A stretch of 63,936 bases of DNA, from positions 1-63,936 of the forward strand of contig JABWBA010000011.1 in assembly GCA_013360745.1 (NCBI GenBank), written 5' to 3'. Numbering within the stretch: the stretch's first letter is position 1; every line of letters starts with the position of its first letter. The position numbers and the translations under genes were made by a program. The stretch comes from Chthonomonadales bacterium (GTDB taxonomy: Bacteria; Armatimonadota; Chthonomonadetes; Chthonomonadales; CAJBBX01). Below the pieces are notes generated by a model. It was not told the DNA's origin. It saw only the letters and a program-made list of their open reading frames with translations, and searched no databases. Of the stretch, positions 19,874-29,163 are shown in pieces.

Positions 19874-20439
19874 ACCCGTGTATTCCCTTCTGTTGCAGGT
19901 TGGCTTTCCGCAGCAAACAGCCCCACTTGCACCTCGACATCGACCATTCTGCTCTTATTATCAGGCGCCGAGACGTTCAGTTTCTCAACCACTAATCGGC
20001 CCTTTGGATCCTCAATGTAATAGACGAACGGCACGACTTTACGAAACTCACTCGTAAACCGTACTGTAACTGATACTTTCGTCAGTCCGCTTATCTGTCT
20101 CGGCCGCAGCGGCTTGATCTCGCGCAATCGAATGTCAGAGCGCGCCGCGTATTCATAGAGCGTCTTCAGTACCGCAGGCATCACTCTTTCAGACGTATCT
20201 TTATACGTCGCGGTGTCAATAATGGGCTTTAGGCGCGCGATCTGCTTCTCATCCTCGGTCTTTCGCTTTGCAGCGTCGCGATATTGGCTGCGGGCGGCGG
20301 CCAGAGAAAGAGCGCCTCGCTCGGCGCCACCCTCAGGGAACGCAACAAGATAGACGGCCGCTGCACCGACGAGTAGGCCCAGAACGATCAGACCCCGTTC
20401 TCGAGGCGATCGACCGCTCCATACGGTTCCGAGACTCAT
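19870..20439 (-). CDS. gspM: Type II secretion protein GspM/PilO-like
   Basis: About 189 residues: one membrane segment near residues 17-34 (GLIVLGLLVGAAAVYLVAF), a coiled-coil-prone stretch (LAAARSQYRDAAKRKTEDEK) and a ferredoxin-like periplasmic part (VSVTVRFTSEFRKVVPFVYYIED). These match the PilO/GspM family that pairs with GspL/PilN. The ATG at 20439 overlaps the gspL stop (TAATG); an upstream in-frame start would run into gspL sequence and is rejected. Confidence 0.8.
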   Translation of the reverse strand: MSLGTVWSGRSPRERGLIVLGLLVGAAAVYLVAFPEGGAERGALSLAAARSQYRDAAKRKTEDEKQIARLKPIIDTATYKDTSERVMPAVLKTLYEYAARSDIRLREIKPLRPRQISGLTKVSVTVRFTSEFRKVVPFVYYIEDPKGRLVVEKLNVSAPDNKSRMVDVEVQVGLFAAESQPATEGNTRV

Positions 20440-22028
20440 TACTCGATCACCTTTGCTGCAGTCCCGACGCCAGCACGTCGAGCCCGGATCTCTGTCGTCG
20501 TCTTCTTGGAGACGGACGGACGTTCTGGAAGCCGGCAATACACCATGAAACTCATCGTTTGATCCGCGTCCTGTCCCGGCTCATTGCCTGCCATCCCTGT
20601 AGGGGAGCCCTCTTTGGCGTCGCCCAGGTACCCGAGCCGTGCTTCAGCGAATACGCCGGCGCTCTGGAGGCTCGTGAGCAATCGAGTGACCTGAGCCTGC
20701 GATCCCGCATTGCCGTGCAATACGACGGGTCCATTCCGATCCATAGTCATCTGTGTGAGGTGCAGTGCGCCCCCCGACGGTATCGCGTCGCTGACAGCCT
20801 TGATCACGTCCACCAGGGGCTCATCACGCCCGAGTCCTTCGCTCACTGCTGCGACTTTATCCTCCAACCTGCTGCGCTCATCACTAGCTTTCTTGGCGAA
20901 TGGCTTGATCTTTCGCAATCGAGCGTTCTCTATAATGGCCAGCCGACGCTCTGAGGCGCGGGCCGTGAGCGCCTCCTGGGCCAACCAACCGGCAACGATG
21001 AGTACGGCAACCATTACGAGTGCGCTGGCCCGGGTCATGGTGCGACGCTTGACCTCGGCCCTCCGTTCGATCCGCTCGGATGGCAGCAGGTTGACGGTGC
21101 TGAGCGGGGCCGATGAATCATGCAGGGCAAGACCAATCGCGAGCGCCTCCGCTCCAGAGATCACCCGCCCATCGGAGCCGCCTTTGAGCTTCTGAGCGTG
21201 CACCTGGAAGGTCCGCTCTACGGCATCGGCGGCTGCCGCAGTCGCCGCGTTATCGCCGATCAAAATAACCTTCTCGACCGGGCGGGTTCGATACTCGTTC
21301 TGATACGCGGCGATGGAGCGGGTCAGCTCTGTCGTTAGCTCGGTCCACTCGCCTGTTTCTGCCGAGGCGTCGGCACCGATATCCGCCGATCGGGTAAACA
21401 GGATTTTGCCCGCGGCTGCCACAGCGATGTCGAGTTGGCCATCCTCCGCCCGACAGATTGCGGTCGGCATGGCTTCCTGCGCCAGGTGCTCCGCCAGCGC
21501 CAGTGACGAAACGCCGATCGTGAGGATCTCAACGCCGGCCCGGTCGAATGCGGCCAACAAGTCCTTGATCAAGGGTTTACGCGCTGCAGCGATCAGGACC
21601 GTACTCATTTCATCGGTGGAATCCGAGACGATCTGGTGATCGAGTACGACCTCATCGATCGGAAACGGCACATATTGCTGAGCCTCGAATCGGACCATGC
21701 CGGCGACGTGGTCTGGATCACCCTGCGGCAATCTAGCGTATTTGATCGTGACGAAACGGCGGGGCAGGACGGTGACAGCCTTACGGTCCCTGATTCCGGC
21801 ATTCGTCAGGGCGGATCGAATCGCATCGGCGAGGAGATCGCGGCGCCCAGCCAGGTCATCCCATACGTTCGCTGTCAACGAAACCTCGGCCTCCCGTACG
21901 ATCCTGGGAGATCCGCCTCGCGACTCGATCTCGACAGCACGGACACCATCAGCGCCGACCTCGATGGCCACGGTTTTACCACGATAGCGCTCCCGTACCG
22001 CCTCGCGTTGCCCACTGCTATAAGCCAA
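20439..22028 (-). CDS. gspL: Type II secretion GspL: fused PilM-like and PilN-like domains
   Basis: Residues about 15-310 form an actin-like PilM/GspL cytoplasmic domain (TVAIEVGADGVRAVEIES, KAVTVLPRRFVTIKYARLP, VILIGDNAATAAAADAV). A PilN-like part follows: NLLPSERIERRAEVKRR, a membrane segment near 340-358 and a periplasmic domain. The fused form is the GspL arrangement. The TTG start at 22028 has AGGAGG five bases upstream and overlaps the end of gspK by 11 bases; no competing start is as good. It couples the ATPase GspE to the inner-membrane platform. Confidence 0.85.
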   Translation of the reverse strand: MAYSSGQREAVRERYRGKTVAIEVGADGVRAVEIESRGGSPRIVREAEVSLTANVWDDLAGRRDLLADAIRSALTNAGIRDRKAVTVLPRRFVTIKYARLPQGDPDHVAGMVRFEAQQYVPFPIDEVVLDHQIVSDSTDEMSTVLIAAARKPLIKDLLAAFDRAGVEILTIGVSSLALAEHLAQEAMPTAICRAEDGQLDIAVAAAGKILFTRSADIGADASAETGEWTELTTELTRSIAAYQNEYRTRPVEKVILIGDNAATAAAADAVERTFQVHAQKLKGGSDGRVISGAEALAIGLALHDSSAPLSTVNLLPSERIERRAEVKRRTMTRASALVMVAVLIVAGWLAQEALTARASERRLAIIENARLRKIKPFAKKASDERSRLEDKVAAVSEGLGRDEPLVDVIKAVSDAIPSGGALHLTQMTMDRNGPVVLHGNAGSQAQVTRLLTSLQSAGVFAEARLGYLGDAKEGSPTGMAGNEPGQDADQTMSFMVYCRLPERPSVSKKTTTEIRARRAGVGTAAKVIE

Positions 22029-23388
22029 TGCTGCCTCCTGTTGCGAACACTCCGGTCGTCCAGGACAGCCAGCCCGGGTTCCGACCTACACGATGGAACT
22101 GATAGATGCTCGCTTGCGTTTGCGAGGATCCTGCCGCAGCGCCTTCCTCGGGCTCCGGCTCCGGCTCGACCTCCACCAACGCCTGGTAGGCCCGAACTTC
22201 GCTGGATCCCCTCGCCCGTACCTTGAGCCGAACCAGATAGACAGACGACTTCACACTGACATTGTCCACCAGAGTCTGGAGTTGTTGACGGTTCAATGCG
22301 GTGAGTCGAAACAGATCATTCAGACCGGTGAAGACTGTACCGCTGTTCCGCGCTTCTATCACCGCGCTGTAGGTCGCCTGGTCAACGCCCGGGATGGCGG
22401 CTAGCACACCTTCCGGTGCCGTATTGAGATTGATCATCCCGTCTCGATACTCACCATCCGTCACGGTAAGTTTGTCGCCGATCTCAGACATGAGCTCGCG
22501 GGTGAACCCTGAGATATTCAGCAGATCGGCTATCGAGTTCAGGTTCGCTCCATTCTGGCCACGCGCCTGGATCAGGCGCTGGGCAAGGTTCGGATTGAGG
22601 CCCAGCTGCACCAGAGCTTCGGCATCGGCCGTTTTCAGGTTCACGCGTTTCGTGCCATCCGAAGCGACATTCCTCTCTCGTGAATACGTGGTCAGCATCT
22701 CCGCTAGCGGGACTCCGGCGTCCGCTGTGTTGATCGGATCACCGGTCTGACGCGATGCGACCTGGATCGGATTCTGCGCGAGAGGGATTAACCCACCGCT
22801 CGCATCGCGCGCTCCGAAGAGTAGATTCGCGGTTACGCCACGGACGAGCAGCAGCTCCTCGATCGTATCGAACGGTGCATTCTTCGCTGCATACGGCGGG
22901 TTCAGGCTATTGTAGTACTCGAGTTCAGCGCCGACTGCGCCATCGAGGTTCGTCGGTGTGTCGTCGGCATCGCGCCAATCCACAATGGCGGCAACAGTGG
23001 CCGGTGAGGCGGAGAGGCCCGGCACGCGCACAAGAGCATCCGCCGAGGCAGTATTCACGTTGACGCGGGATCCGGTATCGATGATGTCGATCTTATACCA
23101 TCCATCCCCGAGCTGGCTCCAGCCGTTCGCGTCCGTGTCGGGCGGCAGTGAGAGCTGTGCCGCCGTCAAGCCGCCGCCGGTCACCGTTTGCAGGCGCACC
23201 GCAGCGTAATCGAGCGCGCCGCGGGCGATCATGTGCATCCGGGCGCTGCGAAGTTCCGCTGCACCCGCGCGCATCTCCCTGCGGGCGACACCTGCCAGCG
23301 TAACGGCGAAGGCGGTCAGTATCATCACGACAAATACGACGGGAACCAGCGCCTGCGCGCGCTCGGAACCGCCGCCGCGCCGCGTCAT
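22018..23388 (-). CDS. gspK: Type II secretion minor pseudopilin GspK
   Basis: About 456 residues. The hydrophobic N-terminus RAQALVPVVFVVMILTAF follows a short basic leader, as in pseudopilins, but without the Phe+1/Glu+5 pattern of GspG; GspK is known to vary here. The large globular region has helix-hairpin-helix-like segments (RVNVNTASADALVRVPGL, NLNTAPEGVLAAIPGVDQATY) diagnostic of GspK. The ATG at 23388 overlaps the gspJ stop (ATGA). It caps the pseudopilus tip. Confidence 0.88.
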   Translation of the reverse strand: MTRRGGGSERAQALVPVVFVVMILTAFAVTLAGVARREMRAGAAELRSARMHMIARGALDYAAVRLQTVTGGGLTAAQLSLPPDTDANGWSQLGDGWYKIDIIDTGSRVNVNTASADALVRVPGLSASPATVAAIVDWRDADDTPTNLDGAVGAELEYYNSLNPPYAAKNAPFDTIEELLLVRGVTANLLFGARDASGGLIPLAQNPIQVASRQTGDPINTADAGVPLAEMLTTYSRERNVASDGTKRVNLKTADAEALVQLGLNPNLAQRLIQARGQNGANLNSIADLLNISGFTRELMSEIGDKLTVTDGEYRDGMINLNTAPEGVLAAIPGVDQATYSAVIEARNSGTVFTGLNDLFRLTALNRQQLQTLVDNVSVKSSVYLVRLKVRARGSSEVRAYQALVEVEPEPEPEEGAAAGSSQTQASIYQFHRVGRNPGWLSWTTGVFATGGSIGL

Positions 23389-24212
23389 GGAGTACCTCCG
23401 CCTATACCGGGCGTACCGCCCGTACCCGGGGATCCGCCCGTACCCGGGGTTCCGCCCGTACCGGGCTGGTTGGTCGGCGGCGCCGGGCGCTGGCCCTCCG
23501 GTTGCACAGTCGGGTTGTCGAGGGCAATGGTGGTCCTGAAGACGACGGCTTCGCGCGTCGACCTCTGGAGTTCGAGTTCCACTTCGATGGCCACGGGCAG
23601 TTCCGTGTCGCCGGCGGTAGCCTCCCCGCTTTGATCGGCCGCTACGTTCTGGAGATTCCATTCGTTTCGCACCGTACCATCGCCCGAGATATATCGCAGG
23701 GTGATATAGGACACACGGCGCGAAACGATGGTGTTCGGGGTTTCTGCAGGCGGCAGGTTATCGCTGTCCGGCACTTCGGTAGCCAAACGGCTCAGCACAT
23801 GAGTCTCCGGATTATAGTCGTAGGTCACCTGCAGGATATTCGATCTGGGATACGCGCCCTCATCTCCGTAGGACCCCGAAGTCGTCGCCGTTGCATCGAG
23901 ACCGATTCTCGGCGTCAACGTAGTGAACTGCAGGATCGGACCGCTATCCGCGCCACTCGCGACGAGGTATGTCGATGGACTGCCCATGATGTGGTAAGCG
24001 CTTCGCAGGTCCCGCGTTAGCGCGCTCAGTATCGCCCGCACTTCCTGTGCCTCCGCGGTCTGCTTGCCAAGGCGGTCCTGGCCTCGAAGGGCCGTGGTCA
24101 TCATGAACCCGGTCGCTACCATGATCAGCGTGAACATAATCATGGCGATCAACATCTCGATGAGCGTATAGGCTTGCCGTCGACGCCGCCCGCTGCTTGA
24201 GTATCCGGCCAC
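23385..24212 (-). CDS. gspJ: Type II secretion minor pseudopilin GspJ
   Basis: A basic leader followed by the prepilin motif AYTLIEMLIAMIMFTLIMV places it with type IV-like pseudopilins; the long globular region and the position between gspI and gspK identify GspJ. The GTG at 24212 lies just after the gspI stop; longer upstream starts would run through gspI. About 275 residues. The C-terminus is a Gly/Thr/Pro repeat tail unusual for GspJ. Confidence 0.85.
   Translation of the reverse strand: MAGYSSSGRRRRQAYTLIEMLIAMIMFTLIMVATGFMMTTALRGQDRLGKQTAEAQEVRAILSALTRDLRSAYHIMGSPSTYLVASGADSGPILQFTTLTPRIGLDATATTSGSYGDEGAYPRSNILQVTYDYNPETHVLSRLATEVPDSDNLPPAETPNTIVSRRVSYITLRYISGDGTVRNEWNLQNVAADQSGEATAGDTELPVAIEVELELQRSTREAVVFRTTIALDNPTVQPEGQRPAPPTNQPGTGGTPGTGGSPGTGGTPGIGGGTP
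23404..23466 (-). repeat. 18-bp tandem repeats at the gspJ 3' end
   Basis: About three and a half copies of an 18-bp unit containing CCGCCCGTACC on the plus strand encode a G-T-P-G-T-G type tail at the C-terminus of GspJ. Copies differ by one to three bases. Confidence 0.85.
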
Positions 24213-24214
24213 CG

Positions 24215-24598
24215 TCAGGCGCTCGGTTTCTCGCGAAGCAACGTGACGAAGACGGCACGCCCCTGACGCACGCCCAGCGGCCATGTCACAACGAGGGTGA
24301 TCCGGGAGACGCCTGCATAATCGGTCGGCTCGACGGTCTGAATCCATGCGAAGCCAGGATACTCATCTCCGAAGTCTCCCTGCTGCTCGCCGGAGTTGAG
24401 GCTGCCTGTCTGCAAGCTAAGCTCAGCGATACGCTTTTCCGCGAGCAACGCGGCTTTCGAGTAATCCCCGGCAACCCCCACCGAGCGGGTGCAGGCTGAT
24501 ATTGCCAGCATGGCCGCCACGCCTCCGATCGCCAATACGATCGTCGAGACGATCGCTTCGATGAGGGTGAACCCCCGTATGCAGCGCCGCCGTCTCAT
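24215..24598 (-). CDS. gspI: Type II secretion minor pseudopilin GspI
   Basis: 127 residues with the prepilin motif RGFTLIEAIVSTIVLAIGGVA after a basic leader (processing between Gly and Phe, Glu at +5). GspI identity follows from size, the region KAALLAEKRIAELSLQ and gene order. The ATG overlaps the gspH stop by four bases. Confidence 0.88.
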   Translation of the reverse strand: MRRRRCIRGFTLIEAIVSTIVLAIGGVAAMLAISACTRSVGVAGDYSKAALLAEKRIAELSLQTGSLNSGEQQGDFGDEYPGFAWIQTVEPTDYAGVSRITLVVTWPLGVRQGRAVFVTLLREKPSA

Positions 24599-25149
24599 CG
24601 CCGTGTGGAGATCGGCTCAATATCGACGGTGGCCGTCGAAGGCCAGATGGTAACCGTAGCTGCGGCGCCCGTGTCTCGCGACACGGTACATCGCATGCCA
24701 TCCGAGGTCCCGTCCTCATGGAAGTAGAGTACGGAATCCGCGCGGTTGTCGCGCGCATGCATCCCGACTTCAGGTCCGAATATGTCGACATCCATGATGC
24801 GGTAGTCACGGGGCAGCGCCAGAGTTGCCTGATACGCGACGGGCAGTGTATCAGGCTCTTCAGCAATAGCCGTCGGCACATCATTGGTCGAGAGCGTCGC
24901 TGGAGCCGAAGCGACGAACGTCTCCGATTGGGTGTCATAGCGGACTTCGACATCCGCTCCGAGCTCAATCGCCCGGGCCCTTGCCTCCGCGAAGAAGCCC
25001 TGGACTTTACTCAGCTGGGTCTCGAAATCCGCCCGGTCGCGCAGGCGTGAGTACGCTGGCACGACGACGGTCGAGAGGATCGCCATGATGATGATCAGGA
25101 CGAGCATCTCGATGAGCGTAAATCCGGCCGAGACCCGACGAACGATCAC
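24595..25149 (-). CDS. gspH: Type II secretion minor pseudopilin GspH
   Basis: 184 residues starting with the prepilin motif SAGFTLIEMLVLIIIMAILS, Glu at +5 after the predicted processing site. The following helix (RADFETQLSKVQGFFAEARARAIE) and beta-rich end match GspH. The ATG overlaps the gspG stop by four bases. Confidence 0.88.
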   Translation of the reverse strand: MIVRRVSAGFTLIEMLVLIIIMAILSTVVVPAYSRLRDRADFETQLSKVQGFFAEARARAIELGADVEVRYDTQSETFVASAPATLSTNDVPTAIAEEPDTLPVAYQATLALPRDYRIMDVDIFGPEVGMHARDNRADSVLYFHEDGTSDGMRCTVSRDTGAAATVTIWPSTATVDIEPISTRR

Positions 25150-25568
25150 TGCTGCAGATTCCAGTTCCCGATATCGTCCTGTGTCCCGGGCTGCTTGTCC
25201 GGCCCAGCCGAGTACACATCGTATTCCAGGCCCTGCTCGCCAGGGATCCGATATTGATAGGGATTACCCCACGGGTCTGATGGAAGGCCGTTCTTCAGAT
25301 AGGGACCATTCCAACGGTCGCTGCTCCCCGGGCTGGTCACCAGGGCCTGCAAACCCTCATCGCTGGTTGGGTACTCACCGACATCGATCTTATACTGATC
25401 CAGCGTGCCGTCGATGGTACTGACATCCGCTGCCGCCTTGGCGATGCGGGCGTCCTCCGTTCTGCCGATTACCCTGGGAATCACCACGGCAGCGAGGATC
25501 GCCAGGATGATGATCACGACGAGTAACTCGATGAGCGTGAAGCCGGACGGTCGACTGTGTCGTTTCAT
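25146..25568 (-). CDS. gspG: Type II secretion major pseudopilin GspG
   Basis: 140 residues: prepilin motif PSGFTLIELLVVIIILAILA, then the C-terminal region DPWGNPYQYRIPGEQG and DVYSAGPDKQPGTQDDIGNW, the calcium-binding signature that separates GspG from type IV pilins. This identifies the whole operon as type II secretion rather than type IV pili. AAGGAG precedes the ATG. The 71 bases between gspF and gspG contain no clear terminator. Confidence 0.95.
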   Translation of the reverse strand: MKRHSRPSGFTLIELLVVIIILAILAAVVIPRVIGRTEDARIAKAAADVSTIDGTLDQYKIDVGEYPTSDEGLQALVTSPGSSDRWNGPYLKNGLPSDPWGNPYQYRIPGEQGLEYDVYSAGPDKQPGTQDDIGNWNLQQ

Positions 25569-25639
25569 GTCTCACTGCTCCTTCAAATGGTTACGGTATT
25601 CAATCATGGATTGGTCGGATCTTGGCCAACCGTTGATGA

Positions 25640-26905
25640 TCACTTGACGATCGTGTTGGCCTGGAAGATGGGAAGTAGGATCGATAGGACTACGAAACCG
25701 ACGAAGCCGCCCATCAGCAGGACGACAAGGGGTTCGACGAGACTCGTCAGCCTGCGCATGGCGTTATCGACCTCAAAATCAAGCGTCTCAGCCGTACGAG
25801 TGAGCATGGCCGGCAGCCGACCGGTTTCCTCACCGACCGCCGCCATGTGAACCACAAGCGGGACAAACACGCTGTCTTCACGCATGCCCGAAGAGAGCGT
25901 TTCACCCTGACGAACCCGATCGCGGATTTCGGCCACGGAGGCGGCAGCCACGGTATTGCCCACGGCTGTGGCCGAGATATCCAGCGAGTTCAGAATCGGC
26001 ACACCACCCGCCAGGAGCGTTCCAAGCGTTCGGGCGAACCTCGCCATGACCATCTTGCGGGTCAACGGACCGAAGAGCGGCGCAGCCAGACGCATCCCAT
26101 CGAATGTGCGACGACCGGCGACCGTGCCAAGCCACCCACGAAAGAGGGTGGATAGGACAACGGCGGCGATCGCGATCACCCACCATCGCGTTGTGACGAA
26201 AGCCGAGATACTCAGCAGCATCCGTGTTGGGGCCGGCAAGGCGGCGCCCAGATCCTTGAAGACGGCTTCGAGCCGCGGAATAACGAAGGTCAGCAGGAAG
26301 GTCACCGCTAGAATCGCTACGCTGATCAGCACCGCCGGATACGTCAGAGCCGCGACGACCTGACTCCGCCGGACCTGTTCCTTTTCCTGAAAGTCGGCGA
26401 GGCGCGCCATAACATCCGGTAGCTGCCCGGCCACTTCACCAGCATGGATCATGTTCGCATATAACGGCGGAAACTCCCGCGGAAACTTTCTAAGGGCGTC
26501 GGAGAACGCCTGCCCCGCGCGGACGTCGCCCTGTACCGCTCGCAGCATCGATGCCATCGCCGGACTATCTGTCTGCTCGATCAGTACCGAGAGGGCGCGA
26601 TCGATGGGCAGACCTGCATCGATGAGGTCGGCCATCTCTCGCGTAAACAGCAGAAGCTGGATCCGGGTTGGTCGCTTCGCGCTTCCAGCATCGGCATTGG
26701 CCTCAGCGGTATCGACTTTCGCCCGTGCGGTTGGCCGTGGAGCGGCAGGTCGACCAGCCCGAGCGCCGCCGACGGCCGTTAGCTCGACCGGATAGTAGCC
26801 GAGGCCTCGAACGCGAGAGGCAGCGTCTGTCGAGTCCCTGGACGTGACCACGCCGGTTACCTGCTTGCCGGCCCGATCCAATGCGATATATTGAAACTCA
26901 GGCAT
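25640..26905 (-). CDS. gspF: Type II secretion inner-membrane platform protein GspF
   Basis: 421 residues with two repeats of the T2SSF domain (about 70-195 and 275-400): FTREMADLIDAGLPIDRAL and the matching FARTLGTLLAGGVPILNSL. Membrane segments near 170-195, 220-240 and the C-terminal 390-410 are visible. GspF is the polytopic rotor/platform contacted by the ATPase. It lies 12 bases after gspE. Confidence 0.93.
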   Translation of the reverse strand: MPEFQYIALDRAGKQVTGVVTSRDSTDAASRVRGLGYYPVELTAVGGARAGRPAAPRPTARAKVDTAEANADAGSAKRPTRIQLLLFTREMADLIDAGLPIDRALSVLIEQTDSPAMASMLRAVQGDVRAGQAFSDALRKFPREFPPLYANMIHAGEVAGQLPDVMARLADFQEKEQVRRSQVVAALTYPAVLISVAILAVTFLLTFVIPRLEAVFKDLGAALPAPTRMLLSISAFVTTRWWVIAIAAVVLSTLFRGWLGTVAGRRTFDGMRLAAPLFGPLTRKMVMARFARTLGTLLAGGVPILNSLDISATAVGNTVAAASVAEIRDRVRQGETLSSGMREDSVFVPLVVHMAAVGEETGRLPAMLTRTAETLDFEVDNAMRRLTSLVEPLVVLLMGGFVGFVVLSILLPIFQANTIVK

Positions 26906-26917
26906 TACGGACCTCGC

Positions 26918-28621
26918 CTAGTCAAAGTCTTCGCGCTGGCATACGCGGAGAACTTCCTTGACCGTTGTATCGCCTGCGAGAACACGACGTCGGCCATCCT
27001 GAAGCAGCGTCCGCATCCCTTGCACCCGCTGGGCGTGATGGCGAATATCCGACGACGGCGCCCGGTTGACGATCATCTGCCGAACGGTGTCATCGACGGT
27101 GAGCATCTCGAACAGGCCGCTGCGCCCGCGGAAGCCGACCCCGCGACACTCATGACAACCGGCGCCCGTATAGACGCTTCCTCCATTGAGCATTTCAGGA
27201 CTGATTCCAACCTGGTTCATTTCGACCGGCGATTCAGTGATCGGCGTCTTGCAGCGAGGACAGATGACGCGGACCAGTCGCTGGGCGATGCTCCCGATCA
27301 AGGAAGACGCTACAAGGTACGGTTCGGCGCCCATATCGAGGAGTCGCGATATTGCTCCCGCCGCATCATTGGTATGGAGGGTGCTGAACACCAGGTGCCC
27401 TGTCAGGGCCGCGTGGATGGCGATTTCGACGGTCTCTGTATCGCGGATCTCGCCGACCATAATGATATCCGGGTCCTGGCGCACGATATGCCGCAGACCG
27501 TTGGCGAAGGTCAGGTTAATCTGCGGATGTACCTGGATCTGGTTGATCCCGTTCAGCTGGTACTCGACGGGATCCTCGATGGTGATGATCTTCTTCTCTG
27601 GCGAGTAGATCTCGTTCAACGCTGCGTACAGCGTCGTGGTTTTTCCAGATCCGGTCGGCCCTGTGACAAGGATGATCCCGTGGGGTTCAGTGATCAGACT
27701 CCTGAATCGATGGAAGGTATCGCCGACCATACCCAGTTCCTGCAGGCCGAGCATGGCGGTCTGCTTATCCAGAACACGCATCACGGCCGCCTCACCGTAC
27801 AGAGTGGGCACCGTCGAAACGCGGAGGTCGATCTGACGCCCAGCTGATCGGATCCGCATCCGGCCGTCCTGCGGCAGTCGACGTTCCGCGATGTTCATAT
27901 CGGAGAGGATCTTGATACGGGAGATCACGGCTGCATGCAGCCGCTTCGGAGGAGCGTTGACTTCGTGGAGCACGCCGTCCACGCGGTACCGCACGCGCAG
28001 CTCCTTCTCGAATGGTTCGATATGGATGTCCGAGGCCCGATCCTGAATGGCTTGATTGATCATCAGGTTGACCATCTGGATGACCAGCTCTTCCCTGGCC
28101 ATCTTCTGCAGGTCGGCGATGTCGATGCTGTCTTCCTCGCCGGCGCCTTGATCCACTGCATGGACGTCTTCGAGCATCTGCTGCATGTACAGCTGCTCGG
28201 CAGCGCGGCGAATCTCCGTTGGACTCGCCAGCATCGGCACCACGCTGAAGCCTGTCAGTAGGCGGAGGTCGTCGATCGACTGGATATCGAGCGGATCGGC
28301 CATCGCCACCGTCAACGTATGGTCCGCTTGACGGATCGGCAGAAGGTTATGGCGGAGCGCGAACTCGCTCGGCACGAGATGAATGGCCTCGGGGTCCGGA
28401 GGCTCACCGGCCAGATCGATCATCGGACAGCCGAGTTGTTCGGAAAGCACGCCCAGCAGCGCCGACTCCGATAGGGCACGACTCTCGACGAGGATCTCGC
28501 CGAGCCTTCGGACATTGTCCCGGCGGCGCTGATCGGACAGAGCCTGATCCACTTGCTCCTGCGTCACGAGGCCGCGTTCGACGAGCATCACGCCAAGCGG
28601 ATCACGATTGAGTTTGAGCAC
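26918..28621 (-). CDS. gspE: Type II secretion assembly ATPase GspE
   Basis: 567 residues. N-terminal MshEN-type domain (1-145, VMLVERGLVTQEQVDQAL), then the secretion ATPase: Walker A GPTGSGKTT at 321-329, Asp box with IITIEDPVEYQL, Walker B DPDIIMVGEIRDTET, His box GHLVFSTLHTNDA, and a tetracysteine zinc site (CPRC and CHEC). The GTG start has GGAGG seven bases upstream. It is the first gene of the operon that ends with gspD. Confidence 0.95.
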   Translation of the reverse strand: MLKLNRDPLGVMLVERGLVTQEQVDQALSDQRRRDNVRRLGEILVESRALSESALLGVLSEQLGCPMIDLAGEPPDPEAIHLVPSEFALRHNLLPIRQADHTLTVAMADPLDIQSIDDLRLLTGFSVVPMLASPTEIRRAAEQLYMQQMLEDVHAVDQGAGEEDSIDIADLQKMAREELVIQMVNLMINQAIQDRASDIHIEPFEKELRVRYRVDGVLHEVNAPPKRLHAAVISRIKILSDMNIAERRLPQDGRMRIRSAGRQIDLRVSTVPTLYGEAAVMRVLDKQTAMLGLQELGMVGDTFHRFRSLITEPHGIILVTGPTGSGKTTTLYAALNEIYSPEKKIITIEDPVEYQLNGINQIQVHPQINLTFANGLRHIVRQDPDIIMVGEIRDTETVEIAIHAALTGHLVFSTLHTNDAAGAISRLLDMGAEPYLVASSLIGSIAQRLVRVICPRCKTPITESPVEMNQVGISPEMLNGGSVYTGAGCHECRGVGFRGRSGLFEMLTVDDTVRQMIVNRAPSSDIRHHAQRVQGMRTLLQDGRRRVLAGDTTVKEVLRVCQREDFD

Positions 28622-28824
28622 CTGAGACCTCCGACCAGCGTTCGCAGCGCTGTACCCATGTCGCCGCCGTACGTATAGACGAGGAGCCCGGCGTTCTGTT
28701 ACAGTCGGAATGGAGTCGTCGCTGCATCGAAACGGATTGGGTTACCATTCCGTCTCTATTGTACGTAGTGTATACCAATGGGCAGCCCTCTGGACCCACG
28801 TCAACGATGATAAGGAGAATCGCA

Positions 28825-29103
28825 ATGTCCGACGATCCATCCTGTACGATTGGCGCCTCTCTCGTGGTCTTCCTTCTCGGGGTCGCGGTCGGCGCTTCCG
28901 TAGCGATCCTGTACGCTCCCTCGGCGGGCTCCGATACCCGAGCGCGATTGAACGATACTGCCTCACGACTGCGTGAACGGGTTGCTGACCTTGGCCATGA
29001 GGTAGCAGAGAAAGCGCGAGGCCTCCGCGATCGTGCTGCAGCTCATCCTGCCGACGATCCGATCATCGGAGCGGATACATCGGCCACTCCTTTGGAAGCC
29101 TGA
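28825..29103 (+). CDS. YtxH-like small membrane protein
   Basis: About 92 residues: one membrane segment (residues 9-30, GASLVVFLLGVAVGASVAIL) followed by YAPSAGSDTRARLNDTASRLRE, the pattern of YtxH/gas-vesicle GvpP-like stress proteins, and a helical amphipathic tail. AAGGAG precedes the ATG at 28825; an upstream ATG at 28759 lacks one. The 203-bp region upstream, shared with divergent gspE, contains an inverted repeat CGGAATGG (28706-28713)/CCATTCCG (28745-28752) but no convincing promoter hexamers. Confidence 0.8.
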   Translation: MSDDPSCTIGASLVVFLLGVAVGASVAILYAPSAGSDTRARLNDTASRLRERVADLGHEVAEKARGLRDRAAAHPADDPIIGADTSATPLEA

Positions 29104-29163
29104 TGCCTCGATTGTCGGGCCGCCGCCCTGCCCGCGGCTGGTCCATATTATAGGAGGTTCTCT

